Assembly: GCF_009861505.1 (NCBI RefSeq)
Contig: NZ_WTFT01000057.1
Location: 1 to 48,015 of the forward strand
Direction: 5' to 3'
Origin: Pseudomonas izuensis
GTDB taxonomy: Bacteria; Pseudomonadota; Gammaproteobacteria; Pseudomonadales; Pseudomonadaceae
DNA: 48,015 nucleotides
Shown here: piece by piece, positions 39,642-47,914 of the stretch
Layout of the letters: every line of letters begins with the position of its first letter
How positions within the stretch are numbered: position 1 is the first letter of the stretch
Notes under the pieces: model-generated
Seen by the model: the letters and a program-made list of their open reading frames with translations, nothing else
Database searches by the model: none
Told to the model about the DNA's origin: nothing
Program-made: the position numbers and the translations under genes

Positions 39642-39824
39642 TGTCTGCCGTGCGTTGGTATGTGCGACTTAATACCCACGTATGTTCAGCGTTGCTCAAA
39701 CAGGTGCATTTCCCCGTGGAATCATTAAGTTACTTAATGGTCATAGCCAGGGCTGAACGTTGTCCGGATGAAAAATTCCGGGCAGCCATAACTTTTCAAT
39801 ACCTCCAACGTTTAGGGCGTTCCA

Positions 39825-40055
39825 ATGAATCGCGCAATCATCATGACCCTGGCCATTTTCAGTTTCTTCTTGTTGGGAGGCTGCGGCCCTCACTGGGATG
39901 ATGGAGAAAGGTACGGCCGATACCACGACCATGATCATCGACGCGGCTACGACCAAGGGGATGACAATGATCAAGGCTATGACCGCCGATATGATCGTCG
40001 TGACTATGATCGCGATCACCGTCGTTACCGCGATCGCGACGACAACGACGATTGA
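39825..40055 (+). CDS. Small lipoprotein with Asp/Arg/Tyr/His-rich tail
   Basis: A 76-residue protein. The signal MNRAIIMTLAIFSFFLLGGC ends in lipobox L-G-G-C (Cys20), so the product is lipid-anchored. The mature part is almost only Asp, Arg, Tyr, His, Gly and Asn, with repeated Y-D-R-R/D-R-D-H units. At DNA level the region is a run of GAY/CGN codons that also gives long antisense frames. Such a tail would be disordered and strongly zwitterionic; similar short lipoproteins are common in pseudomonads without known function. There is no strong ribosome site (weak purines before ATG 39825). Confidence 0.65.
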   Translation: MNRAIIMTLAIFSFFLLGGCGPHWDDGERYGRYHDHDHRRGYDQGDDNDQGYDRRYDRRDYDRDHRRYRDRDDNDD

Positions 40056-40102
40056 TGCGTTCAACGTCCTGGAGGGGTGGGGCGAGGCGTAACGGGTGAA
40101 TT

Positions 40103-40128
40103 AAAAGATCGCAGCCTGCGGCAGCTCC
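40103..40128 (+). repeat. REP-like element (GATCGCAGCCTGCGGCAGCTCC type)
   Basis: AAAGATCGCAGCCTGCGGCAGCTCC has a GCAGCC/GGCAGC-like dyad and the CAGCTCC end common to one class of Pseudomonas intergenic palindromes. A single copy is seen in the window. Confidence 0.55.
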
Positions 40129-40176
40129 GGCAGGATTATGTGCTGGACCGCTGGCTGCGTTCTTTTCAGCGGCCCA

Positions 40177-40671
40177 TCAGCGCCCATGCGCCGAGTCCGC
40201 CAATTGCCCGGTATCGACCCGGACAAACACCGAGTCGCCCACCGCCGTCAGCACATCCCCGGCGTAGACCTCGCAGATCACGCGGGTCTTGCGTCCTACT
40301 TCGCCTTCCACTTTCGCCCGCAGGGTCAGCGGCACGCCCATGGGTGTCGGTTTGATGAACTTGATGCCCAGGTTGCCGGTGACGCAATTGATGCGGGGCA
40401 GGCTGGCGACTTCGCGCTGTTCGGCGCGGTAGTGCCAGGCCATCGCCGTCCAGTTGGAATGACAATCGACCAGCATCGCGATCAAGCCGCCGTACACCAG
40501 GTCCGGCCAGCCGCAATACTTGTCATCCGGCACATGCTCGGCCACGACGTGCTCGCCGTCCTCGTGCCAGTAACTCTTGATGTGCAGCCCGTGGGGATTG
40601 CTGCCGCCGCAGCCGTAGCAAACGCCGTCCGGCGCGGCGGTATCTTGCAGGGAAGTGTCGAGCGTGGTCAT
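40177..40671 (-). CDS. PaaI family hotdog-fold thioesterase
   Basis: A 164-residue hotdog protein. The first 25 residues contain G-V-C-Y-G-C-G-G-S-N-P-H-G-L-H-I-K, a Cys-x2-Cys start common in this subgroup of acyl-CoA thioesterases. The central helix region is V-Y-G-G-L-I-A-M-L-V-D-C-H-S-N-W, with the active-site Asp, then P-R-I-N-C-V-T-G-N-L-G-I-K-F-I-K-P-T-P as the dimer strand. It would hydrolyse an unidentified acyl-CoA in the cytoplasm. It is a single gene; REP elements separate it from the following MFS gene upstream. Confidence 0.85.
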   Translation of the reverse strand: MTTLDTSLQDTAAPDGVCYGCGGSNPHGLHIKSYWHEDGEHVVAEHVPDDKYCGWPDLVYGGLIAMLVDCHSNWTAMAWHYRAEQREVASLPRINCVTGNLGIKFIKPTPMGVPLTLRAKVEGEVGRKTRVICEVYAGDVLTAVGDSVFVRVDTGQLADSAHGR

Positions 40672-40692
40672 GCCTTGATCATCCTTATTTTT

Positions 40693-40925
40693 GTAGGAGC
40701 GAGCTCGCTCGCGATGGTCGCCAACGATAACGCGTGCTGCTGTTGCGGTGCCAGAAACGCATCATGGAAGTCATTGCGCAACGCCTGACAGCCGACCAAT
40801 ACCTTCCCGATAAACACGGCCCAATTGTAGGAGCGAGCCTGCTCGCAATGGTCGTCAACGATAACGCTGGCTGCCTGACACCACGCGGCGTTCTGTCGTC
40901 CATCGCGAGCAGGCTCGCTCCTACA
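40693..40925. repeat. REP cluster: one single and one inverted pair
   Basis: The units are GTAGGAGCGAGCTCGCTCGC (from 40693), GTAGGAGCGAGCCTGCTCGC (from 40828) and an inverted CGAGCAGGCTCGCTCCTACA (ending 40925). The last two form a REPIN-like inverted pair. A short string CAACGATAACGC follows the first and second units, so part of the spacer is also duplicated. The stretch between the PaaI and MFS genes holds no gene. Confidence 0.85.
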
Positions 40926-40979
40926 GGGAACTGCGGTCTGCTTTGGCTTTTGATCTTGATCTGCCCCGTCGGATCCAGG

Positions 40980-42284
40980 TCAGTCCAGCGGCCTTCCAGC
41001 CGTCTCCCTGGTCATCGCCAAACCGATCAACGTCATGCCCAAACACACCATCACATATAACGCCGGCGCATTATTATTCCCCGTCAACCCAATCAACCCG
41101 GTCGCAAAAAACTGCGCAAAACCCCCAAACACCGACACCCCCAGGCAATAGACAATCGACAACCCGGTAGCACGGATCGCGCGCGGAAACAGCTCGGTCA
41201 CCAGCACCAGAGTCGGCACGGTGATCAACACCAGCAACAGGGTAGTAACCAGGGAGACAGCCAACAGCGTACCCAGCGTGGGGTACTGGTTCATCAACAT
41301 GAACGCCGGATAGATCAGCAACAGCATCGGAATCGCGCCCAGGGCAACAGTGCGGCGACGGCCGATGCGGTCGCTCAACCGCCCAGCCCAGATCGACAGG
41401 CTGATCTGCACCAATGCGCCGAGGCAAGCGGCAGTGGTGCCCATCTTCATCGGCAGGTGAAGCACTGTGACCGTGTAGTTGGTCATGTAATCCAGCACGA
41501 TGTAGCTGGATGCCGTGCTGCCAATCACCAACAGCACACCGGTCAGCACCGTTCGACGATAGCGCGTGAAGATCGCTCGCAGGCCGGACGTTGCCTGATT
41601 ACCTGGCGCAGCATCACCGGCGGTTTCCTTCAGATGGCGGCGAATGTAGACGCCGACCGGAATCACCAGGATGCCCAGCACGAACGGCAAGCGCCAACCC
41701 CAACTTTCCAGCGCCTCGGGCGACAGGTTCGAACTCAGCGCCAGGGCCACCAGTGCACCGAGCAGGAAGCTCAGGCCCTGGCTGAACAGTTGCCAGCTGC
41801 CGTAGTAGCCGCGACTGTTGTCGTCCGCATGCTCCATCAACATCGCGGTGGAAGCACCGACTTCACCGCCGATGGCGAAGCCCTGTATCAGCCGTGCCAG
41901 CACGATGATCACCGGCGCGGCGATACCGATCTGCGCATAGGTGGGCGCGATGGCGAACAGCAGCGAACCCAGGGCCATCAGCCACAGCGTCAGCATCATC
42001 GCCGGTTTGCGCCCGACCCGGTCGGCGTAGGTGCCCAGCACCAGTCCCCCAATGGGGCGCATGCCGAAGCCGACGCCGAAGGTTGCCAGCGACAGCAGCA
42101 ACTGCCCCAACGTGCTCTCGACGGGAAAGAACTGCCGGCCGATCAGGGTGGCGAAGAAGCTGTAGACGGAAAAATCGTAGAACTCAAGGCCGGAGCCGAT
42201 GGTGATGGCCGCGATGGCGCGTGCGCCGATCGGTCGACGCACCGCAGGGGCAGCCGGCATAACGGTAGAAACGGGAGTGGACAT
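40980..42284 (-). CDS. MFS metabolite:H+ symporter (MHS family)
   Basis: A 434-residue, 12-segment importer. The MHS pattern is clear: G-S-G-L-E-F-Y-D-F-S-V-Y-S-F-F in segment 1, G-M-R-P-I-G-G-L-V-L-G-T-Y-A-D-R-V-G-R-K-P-A-M in the loop after segment 2, and R-L-I-Q-G-F-A-I-G-G-E-V-G in segment 4. MHS carriers import organic acids or osmolytes with protons. The gene follows the M20 amidohydrolase by 48 bases on the same strand, so it probably imports the amidohydrolase substrate (an N-acyl amino acid or related amide). The divergent LysR at 43.65 kb is the likely regulator. Confidence 0.9.
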   Translation of the reverse strand: MSTPVSTVMPAAPAVRRPIGARAIAAITIGSGLEFYDFSVYSFFATLIGRQFFPVESTLGQLLLSLATFGVGFGMRPIGGLVLGTYADRVGRKPAMMLTLWLMALGSLLFAIAPTYAQIGIAAPVIIVLARLIQGFAIGGEVGASTAMLMEHADDNSRGYYGSWQLFSQGLSFLLGALVALALSSNLSPEALESWGWRLPFVLGILVIPVGVYIRRHLKETAGDAAPGNQATSGLRAIFTRYRRTVLTGVLLVIGSTASSYIVLDYMTNYTVTVLHLPMKMGTTAACLGALVQISLSIWAGRLSDRIGRRRTVALGAIPMLLLIYPAFMLMNQYPTLGTLLAVSLVTTLLLVLITVPTLVLVTELFPRAIRATGLSIVYCLGVSVFGGFAQFFATGLIGLTGNNNAPALYVMVCLGMTLIGLAMTRETAGRPLD

Positions 42285-42332
42285 GTGGCGAACTCCAGAA
42301 GGCGAGGGCGATACCCGGTTGTCGAGGGCGAA

Positions 42333-43514
42333 TCAGGCCAGGAAGGTTTCCACCAGCCGAACCCAATAGCTGGCACCCGTCGCCAGGCAGTCGTCGTTGA
42401 AGTCGTAGCCGGGGTTATGCACCATGCAGCCGCCTTCGCCGTCACCATTGCCGATCAGCAGGTAGCAGCCGGGGCAGCGCTGGAGCATCACGGCGAAATC
42501 CTCGCTGCCGGTCAGCGGTTTCATGTCGCGAATCAACCCGTCCTCACCGACCCAGTCCAGTGCCACCTGCCGTGCGAATTCGGTGCTTTGCGGATGGTTG
42601 AACAGCGCCGGGAAACGTTGTGCTTCATCGACTTCGACGGTGGCACGGGCACCAAAGCTCGCCGCCTGGGCTTGTGCCACGGCGGTGATGCGCGCAATCA
42701 GTTCATCGCGCACCTGGGCCTTGAGGGCGCGCACGCTCAACTGCAACTCGGCGTGATCGGGAATCACATTGGCGGCGATTCCGGCGTGGAACGCGCCGAC
42801 GGTGACCACGGCGGTGTCGAGCGGGTCGATATTGCGCGCAACGATGCTCTGCAGCGCCATGACGATGGCCGATCCCGCCAGTACCGGATCCACCGCCTTG
42901 TGCGGCATGGCGCCGTGGCCGCCGACGCCATCGATGCGAATGCTCACCGTGTCGGTGGAGGCCATGAACGGCCCCGGCAGGAAGCCGAGCTTGCCCACCG
43001 GCAGGCCTGGCATGTTGTGCATCGCGAACACCGCATCGCAGGGGAACCGCTCGAACAGCCCGTCATCGAGCATGCGCTGCGCACCGCCGTCGCCTTCCTC
43101 GGCGGGCTGGAAAATCACCACCAGGGCGCCGTCGAATTCGCGGCTCTCGGCCAGATATCGGGCGGCCGCCAGCAACATCGCCGTGTGACCGTCGTGGCCG
43201 CAGGCGTGCATCACGCCTTCGTGACGACTGGTGTAGGGTAGGCCTGTCTGCTCGATGATCGGCAGGGCATCCATGTCGGCGCGCAGGCCGATCATCTTGC
43301 CGCCCTGGCCGTTGCGCAGCAGCCCGACCACCCCGGTGCCACCCAGACCACGGTGCACATCAAAGCCCCACTCGGTGAGTTTGCCCGCCACCAGATCGGC
43401 GGTGGCGAACTCCTCGAAACTCAGTTCAGGGTGGGCGTGGATGTGTCGACGCAAGGCGATCATCTCGACTTCGAGCGCACGAATGCCGGGCAGCGCAGGC
43501 AGGTTGAGCATCAA
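42333..43514 (-). CDS. M20 family amidohydrolase (hippurate hydrolase/amidase-like)
   Basis: A 393-residue metallo-amidohydrolase. The opening R-R-H-I-H-A-H-P-E-L-S-F-E-E is the M20D signature; G-L-R-A-D-M-D-A-L-P follows near residue 76. The metal site is in H-A-C-G-H-D-G-H near 108 with F-Q-P-A-E-E-G (bridging Glu), and the dimer domain has G-V-G-G-H-G-A-M-P-H. The enzyme removes N-acyl groups from amino acids or cleaves related amides in the cytoplasm. GAGG lies before the double ATG. It is first in an operon with the MHS transporter and divergent from the LysR gene. Confidence 0.92.
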   Translation of the reverse strand: MMLNLPALPGIRALEVEMIALRRHIHAHPELSFEEFATADLVAGKLTEWGFDVHRGLGGTGVVGLLRNGQGGKMIGLRADMDALPIIEQTGLPYTSRHEGVMHACGHDGHTAMLLAAARYLAESREFDGALVVIFQPAEEGDGGAQRMLDDGLFERFPCDAVFAMHNMPGLPVGKLGFLPGPFMASTDTVSIRIDGVGGHGAMPHKAVDPVLAGSAIVMALQSIVARNIDPLDTAVVTVGAFHAGIAANVIPDHAELQLSVRALKAQVRDELIARITAVAQAQAASFGARATVEVDEAQRFPALFNHPQSTEFARQVALDWVGEDGLIRDMKPLTGSEDFAVMLQRCPGCYLLIGNGDGEGGCMVHNPGYDFNDDCLATGASYWVRLVETFLA

Positions 43515-43618
43515 AAATTCCTCGTTTTTATGGGTCGTTTTTGGAAGTTCGACTGATACCCTGCGATCCTAATGAGTTGGCGAAGACCGCGGCAGTCGCA
43601 AAAAAGCGGGGCTGAAAA

Positions 43619-43638
43619 CCCTGGGTTTACACCCAGGG
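43619..43638 (+). promoter_or_regulatory. Perfect hairpin just upstream of the LysR ribosome-binding site
   Basis: CCCTGGGT-TTAC-ACCCAGGG gives an 8-bp perfect stem with a 4-base loop, ending 2 bases before the AGGGAGG site (43641-43647) of the LysR gene. It may be an operator palindrome or a leader hairpin that affects translation. Confidence 0.55.
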
Positions 43639-43652
43639 ATAGGGAGGAAAGG

Positions 43653-44606
43653 ATGAAGCTGCATCAATTGCGCGCGCTGGTGATGATTGCCGACTGCGGC
43701 AGTATCCGCGCGGCGGCGCGGCAACTGGACGTCTCGCAGACGGCGGTGGCCAAGGCCCTGCGCGAGCTGGAGGAGCAGCTGCAATTGCCGCTGCTGGTGC
43801 GCAACGCCAGCGGGGTGGTGCTGACCCAATACGGGCAATCGCTGTTGCAGCATGCGCGGCAGATGCTGAGTCAACTCGAGCGTGCGCAACTGGAGTTGGC
43901 GCACTTGAGCGATCAGGCCGAGGGGCATTTGCGCCTGGGCATCTCGCCGTGGATGGGCATGACCCTGTTGCCCGAAGTGGTCACGCTGTTCCGCCAGCGA
44001 ATGCCCCGTGTGCGCCTGGAAGTCTTCGAAGGGTTGATGGCGGTGACCTTGCCGCGCTTGCGCGACGGCACCATGGAATTTGCGGTGGGCCTGGTGTCTT
44101 CGTTGCTGCCGCGCCCGGAGTTCGTCTGCGAGCCGATCTGTTCCTACCGGATGGCCGTGGTGGCCCGCCACGGTCATCCACGCAGTGACAGCCGTTCCAT
44201 TCATGATTTGCTGGATCAGGATTGGGTGGTCAATTATCCCGATGCCAGTCACGAGGGCCTGATGACCGAGCTGTTCTGGCAACACGGCGCGCAGATCGAC
44301 ATGCAACACATCCATCGCGCGCATTCGCCGCAGCTGACGTTATCGCTGATCGAGCAGACCGACATGCTCAGCTACTTTCCGGAGCCGATGCTCACCGTGC
44401 CGATCTACCGCGAACGGGTGGGGCGCCTGGCGCTGGCGGAAACCTTCGCCACCGACACCATCGGCATCGTCACTCCACGCAATGCCCAGTTGGGTGTCGC
44501 CGCGCAATGCTTCGTCGACTGCCTGTTCCAGGTCATCCGCCGCCGGGCCCGGTCGGCACGGCCGGAGGATGTCGAGTTGTTCGATACGCTGGATCTGTTG
44601 ATTTGA
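43653..44606 (+). CDS. LysR family transcriptional regulator (CbbR/AbgR-like)
   Basis: A 317-residue LysR protein beginning MKLHQLRALVMIADCGSIRA at 43653 after a strong AGGGAGGAAAGG site; the 27-codon extension of the frame is leader. The winged helix has A-A-R-Q-L-D-V-S-Q-T-A-V-A-K-A-L-R-E-L-E, and the effector domain is complete. It is divergent from the M20-amidohydrolase/MHS-transporter operon (gap 138 bases), the usual layout of a LysR activator with its catabolic operon. The co-inducer is probably the amide or its product. REP elements follow it. Confidence 0.9.
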   Translation: MKLHQLRALVMIADCGSIRAAARQLDVSQTAVAKALRELEEQLQLPLLVRNASGVVLTQYGQSLLQHARQMLSQLERAQLELAHLSDQAEGHLRLGISPWMGMTLLPEVVTLFRQRMPRVRLEVFEGLMAVTLPRLRDGTMEFAVGLVSSLLPRPEFVCEPICSYRMAVVARHGHPRSDSRSIHDLLDQDWVVNYPDASHEGLMTELFWQHGAQIDMQHIHRAHSPQLTLSLIEQTDMLSYFPEPMLTVPIYRERVGRLALAETFATDTIGIVTPRNAQLGVAAQCFVDCLFQVIRRRARSARPEDVELFDTLDLLI

Positions 44607-44618
44607 GTTGCGCCCGAT

Positions 44619-44854
44619 GTGGGAGCGAGCCTGCTCGCGATGGCGGTGTGTCAGTCGCTATAGATGTTGAATGTGCCGCCCCTTCGCAGGCAAGTCGAAT
44701 CGTCGCACCGCCGCTCCTACAGGTTTAGTGTGTGTCCGCAAAATCCGTGAGCACCACAAATTACTGTGGGAGCTGGCTTGCCAGCGATGAGGCAGGGTCA
44801 GGCAGAGCATCACTGACTGACCCGCCACCCTCGCGAGCAGGCTCGCTCCCACAT
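44619..44854. repeat. REP cluster of two types
   Basis: A GTGGGAGCGAGCCTGCTCGC unit starts at 44619. A GTGGGAGCTGGCTTGCCAGC unit starts near 44766. An inverted TCGCGAGCAGGCTCGCTCCC unit spans about 44831-44850. A partial GCTCCTACAGG lies near 44713. No gene is seen between the LysR stop (44606) and 44914. Confidence 0.85.
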
Positions 44855-44914
44855 TTGATCTGTGCCGGACACAAACCCTGTGTTCACTGAAGATCCCCTG
44901 GGGAGAGCGCCGGC

Positions 44915-45208
44915 TCAGTTGCACCGCCGGACAAACTGCAAACCGGCCAGCGGCATTCCAACGCCGGCGATGCACAGGCCCCAGACCAGGCCTTCGATGC
45001 CGAATGCGATCAGTGCTCCACCGACGACAGTCGCGGGCAACACCGGGAAAAACAGCAGGCCGATCAACAGCGCATGGGCCCCCAGCAGCCTTTTCAAGCG
45101 ACGTTTGGCATTGAAAATACAGACGATCCAGAACAGGGCCCAGAACGCGATACTCAGTAAATAAAGGGCCAGATGGAGTAAATCCCCGATCATTCCATAC
45201 CCGTGCAT
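44915..45208 (-). CDS. Small inner-membrane protein, unknown function
   Basis: A 97-residue hydrophobic protein. I start it at ATG 45208 (MHGYGMIGDLLHLALYLLSI), because GGAGGG lies 7 bases upstream; the frame's earlier Met residues overlap that site. Three membrane segments are visible: about 7-29 (HLALYLLSIAFWALFWIVCI), about 42-60 (LLIGLLFFPVLPATVVGG) and about 62-85. A basic loop K-R-R-L-K-R lies between the first two. I recognise no family. It lies 69 bases downstream of the ABC transporter stop, on the same strand, and could be co-transcribed. Confidence 0.65.
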   Translation of the reverse strand: MHGYGMIGDLLHLALYLLSIAFWALFWIVCIFNAKRRLKRLLGAHALLIGLLFFPVLPATVVGGALIAFGIEGLVWGLCIAGVGMPLAGLQFVRRCN

Positions 45209-45277
45209 AGTCATCCCTCCGTTGCGGTTCCAGCGTACGCGCACCTGACCTGCTCAAGGCCAGGGATCCATGACTGA

Positions 45278-46990
45278 TTAAGTGGTAACACCTTGAACTG
45301 TAGTCGACATTGACTGCTCGAGAATCTCCGAAAGGGCTACAGGCACCACATCGACCACGTGGGTGTGATAGGCCCCGAGGCTTTCGCGGTGGCCGATGCT
45401 GACCACGGTCATTTTGCTGGCCGCCAGTGCCTCGTACAGCCGGCGCTCGGCCGTTTCGTCCAGCCCCGACGTGGCCTCGTCAAGGAACAGCAGCGGTGGC
45501 TGGATCAGCAAGGCCCTGGCCAGCGCCAGGCGTTGCTGCTCGCCGGGGCTGAGGCGCCGGCTCCAGTCGCCGGTGTCGTGCAACGGCAGGTGCTGCAGGT
45601 CTGCCAATTCAAGCACTTCGTCCAGGCGTGAGTCGTCGATCTCGATGGCATCGTCTGCGCGGGTATAAAGCAACAGGTCGTGCAGTGATCCGCCGGGCAA
45701 ATAGGGTTTCTGCGGCAGAATGAGCAGCCCCTCGCGGTCCAGTTCGGCGCTGCCCCGATGGCGTGGCCACAATCCCGCCAGCGAGCGCAGCAGGGTGGTC
45801 TTGCCGACGCCGGACGGGCCGCGCAGCAACAGCCGTTCGCCGGGTGCCAGGTTCAGTGTCAGCGGTTCGAACAAGGGCAGACCGTGCCCGTTCAAGGGGG
45901 CGAAAGCCTGCAGGCGAAGGCCCGCGACCGGGCCGGTGACCGGGTCGGTCGGTGCGGGCAGCGCATCGAGCTCGCGCCAGAAACTGCACAAGCGGGTCTT
46001 GGTGGCGCGCCATTCGGCGATTTGCGGGTAGCTGCGAATCAGAAACGACAGAGAAGCCTGGATCTCGCCGAAAGCCGAAGCGATCTGGGTCAGTTGCCCC
46101 AGTTGAATCTCCCGCGAAAAGAAGCGTGGCGAGACCAGCAACAAGGGCAGGGTAAAGGCGAATCGCTCATAGGCCGCGTTGATCCCCAGCAAGTGCTTTT
46201 TCGAGCGCACCAGTTTGGCGTAGTTGCTCAACAGCAGCCCAAGCTGCCCCAGCAACTGCTTGCTTTCCCAGCCCTGGCCACGGGACAGCGCGACATTTTC
46301 GGCGTCTTCACGCAGGCGCGTCAGGCCGAAGCGGAAATCCGCCTCGCGGCGTTGTTGCAGGAAATTCAGGCCGATCAGCGGTTTGCCGATCCAGTGCGCG
46401 ATGCCGCTGCCGATCACGGCGTAGATCAGCGCCAGCCACAACATGTAGCCGGGGATGGCGACCGCATGGCCTGCGACTTCGAACTCCAGCGTGCCGGAAA
46501 TGCGCCACATGATCAGGCTGAACAGCACCACCAGAATGATCGCCTGCAGCAGGTTCAGGCCCAGGTCCAGGGTTTGCTCGACGAAGATCTTGCAGTCCTC
46601 GGCTATCCGCTGGTCCGGGTTGTCGTAGGTCACGCTGTGAAAGCGGCTGCGGTAGTAGCGTTGGCTGTCGAGCCATTTGGCGAGGAAGGCCTGGGTCAGT
46701 TTTTCCCGCCAGTTGATCAGCAAGCGCTGTTGCACCTGGAATTTGACCATGGTGCAGGCGATGAAGGCGACGTCGAGCACCAGCAGTTCCACGACGTGAT
46801 AGGCGAACGCGGCGGCGTCCAGACTCTGCAGCGAGTTATAGAAGCCCAGGCTCCACTCGTTCCAGCGCACCTGGATCGCAATGATCCCGGCCACCGCCAG
46901 CATCGCCATGGCCAGGGTCAGCCAGGCGCGACGGCGGCCTTGAGCTGACCAATAAGGGGCGGCCAGCAACTTCATATCATGGATGAACAT
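45278..46990 (-). CDS. YddA/SbmA-like ABC transporter (fused membrane and ATPase domains)
   Basis: A 570-residue half-transporter of the ABCD/YddA type. Membrane segments lie at about 22-40, 63-82, 142-162, 182-200 and 275-290. The N-terminal domain has N-P-D-Q-R-I-A-E-D, the SbmA/BacA-like signature, near 124-132. The ATPase domain has Walker A G-P-S-G-V-G-K-T-T at 391-399, signature L-S-P-G-E-Q-Q-R at 480-487 and Walker B L-L-F-L-D-E at 500-505. It would act as a homodimer in the inner membrane, perhaps exporting or importing peptides or acyl compounds. It is divergent from the FhuF-like gene (106-base gap). Confidence 0.9.
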   Translation of the reverse strand: MFIHDMKLLAAPYWSAQGRRRAWLTLAMAMLAVAGIIAIQVRWNEWSLGFYNSLQSLDAAAFAYHVVELLVLDVAFIACTMVKFQVQQRLLINWREKLTQAFLAKWLDSQRYYRSRFHSVTYDNPDQRIAEDCKIFVEQTLDLGLNLLQAIILVVLFSLIMWRISGTLEFEVAGHAVAIPGYMLWLALIYAVIGSGIAHWIGKPLIGLNFLQQRREADFRFGLTRLREDAENVALSRGQGWESKQLLGQLGLLLSNYAKLVRSKKHLLGINAAYERFAFTLPLLLVSPRFFSREIQLGQLTQIASAFGEIQASLSFLIRSYPQIAEWRATKTRLCSFWRELDALPAPTDPVTGPVAGLRLQAFAPLNGHGLPLFEPLTLNLAPGERLLLRGPSGVGKTTLLRSLAGLWPRHRGSAELDREGLLILPQKPYLPGGSLHDLLLYTRADDAIEIDDSRLDEVLELADLQHLPLHDTGDWSRRLSPGEQQRLALARALLIQPPLLFLDEATSGLDETAERRLYEALAASKMTVVSIGHRESLGAYHTHVVDVVPVALSEILEQSMSTTVQGVTT

Positions 46991-47096
46991 CAGAGCGTCC
47001 TGCCTGGCAAACCCGGGGATTGACCCACCGAGTCGAGTCTTCGGAATTCAAAAAACGTGGTAGGTTAACAGTTCTCAAACTCAGTTACGAAGCCCC

Positions 47097-47813
47097 ATGA
47101 CGTCTCTTCAAACCACTGCCCGAATGCTCGACGAAACCTTGCTCGATCAGTTGTTTCGTTTCGACGGCGCTTTTTTGCGCAGCACCTGCCGGCTGAGCAG
47201 TGACATCGAAGGGCGTGGGCTGCTGGCATTTCGCGATCCGTCAACCTGTGCCGAACTGCTGGGGCTGTATGCCCACTACTATCCCGCGGCGCCTCGGGCC
47301 GCCCTGGTGTCGCAATGGTCGATGGACCTGATCTGCGTGACGCTGGCCTTGCCGCTGGCCGCCGCCGCACAAAACCTGCGCTGTCATTTGCACGATCCCC
47401 ATGTCGTGCTGGACAACGGCATGCCGGTGGCTCAAGTGTTCGCTGCCGGCGAAGCGCTGCCACTGAACGACCCGCTGGCCTTCGCACAACAATGGCTGAC
47501 TGACGACATCGCGCCATGGGTACAGGCACTGGCCAGCGCCGGACGGGTAGCCCAGCGCTTGCTGTGGAACAACGTGGCGGCCGCCATCAATGTGGCCCTC
47601 GATTACTTCCAGATGCCCCACGCGGCACAATGGCGCGAGCGGCTGTTCCGGGAGCGGTATTGGGCCGATGGCACGCGCAATCCGCTGTACGGCTTCCTGC
47701 AACTGGCCCCCGGCCCGAGCGGCATGCCGTTGCTGATGCGCAAGGTGTGCTGCCTGCATCACCAATTGGGAGATGCGCGCCCGTACTGCGACAACTGCCC
47801 GCTGTTAACCTGA
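47097..47813 (+). CDS. FhuF-like siderophore-iron reductase
   Basis: A 238-residue protein ending in a cysteine cluster: C-C-L-H-H then Y-C-D-N-C-P-L. I count CC-x11-C-x2-C, the [2Fe-2S] site of the FhuF family. The N-terminal part has Y-Y-P-A-A-P-R-A-A-L-V-S-Q-W-S and P-L-A-A-A-A, and N-N-V-A-A-A-I-N lies in the middle, as in FhuF-like proteins that reduce ferric siderophores in the cytoplasm. The start at 47097 has only weak purines before it. No clear Fur box is visible in the 106-base gap to the divergent ABC transporter. Confidence 0.85.
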   Translation: MTSLQTTARMLDETLLDQLFRFDGAFLRSTCRLSSDIEGRGLLAFRDPSTCAELLGLYAHYYPAAPRAALVSQWSMDLICVTLALPLAAAAQNLRCHLHDPHVVLDNGMPVAQVFAAGEALPLNDPLAFAQQWLTDDIAPWVQALASAGRVAQRLLWNNVAAAINVALDYFQMPHAAQWRERLFRERYWADGTRNPLYGFLQLAPGPSGMPLLMRKVCCLHHQLGDARPYCDNCPLLT

Positions 47814-47820
47814 CACGGAC

Positions 47821-47914
47821 CTGTAGGAGCTGGCTTGCCAGCGAAGGCTATGTATCAGGCGCCATCATTGTTGGCTGACAGCCCGCTTTCGCTGGCAAGC
47901 CAGCTCCCACAGGG
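47821..47914. repeat. Inverted REP pair, with a third partial copy at the window edge
   Basis: TGTAGGAGCTGGCTTGCCAG starts at 47822 and its inverse CTGGCAAGCCAGCTCCCACA ends at 47911, giving a REPIN-like hairpin pair around a 50-base spacer. A further unit begins at 48003 and is cut by the window end. The 200 bases after the FhuF-like gene hold no gene. Confidence 0.85.

Noticed and set aside
41457..43241. 594-codon plus-strand frame opposite the M20 and MHS genes
   Set aside because: It is antisense to two well-supported genes, rich in His, Gln, Arg and Gly, and shows no domain. Long antisense frames are common in GC-rich codons.
45758..46948. 396-codon plus frame opposite the ABC transporter
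   Set aside because: Antisense shadow; the minus-strand product has Walker A, signature and Walker B motifs.
46991..47096. Possible Fur box upstream of the FhuF-like gene
   Set aside because: An AT-rich stretch is present, but no sequence close to the GATAATGATAATCATTATC consensus.
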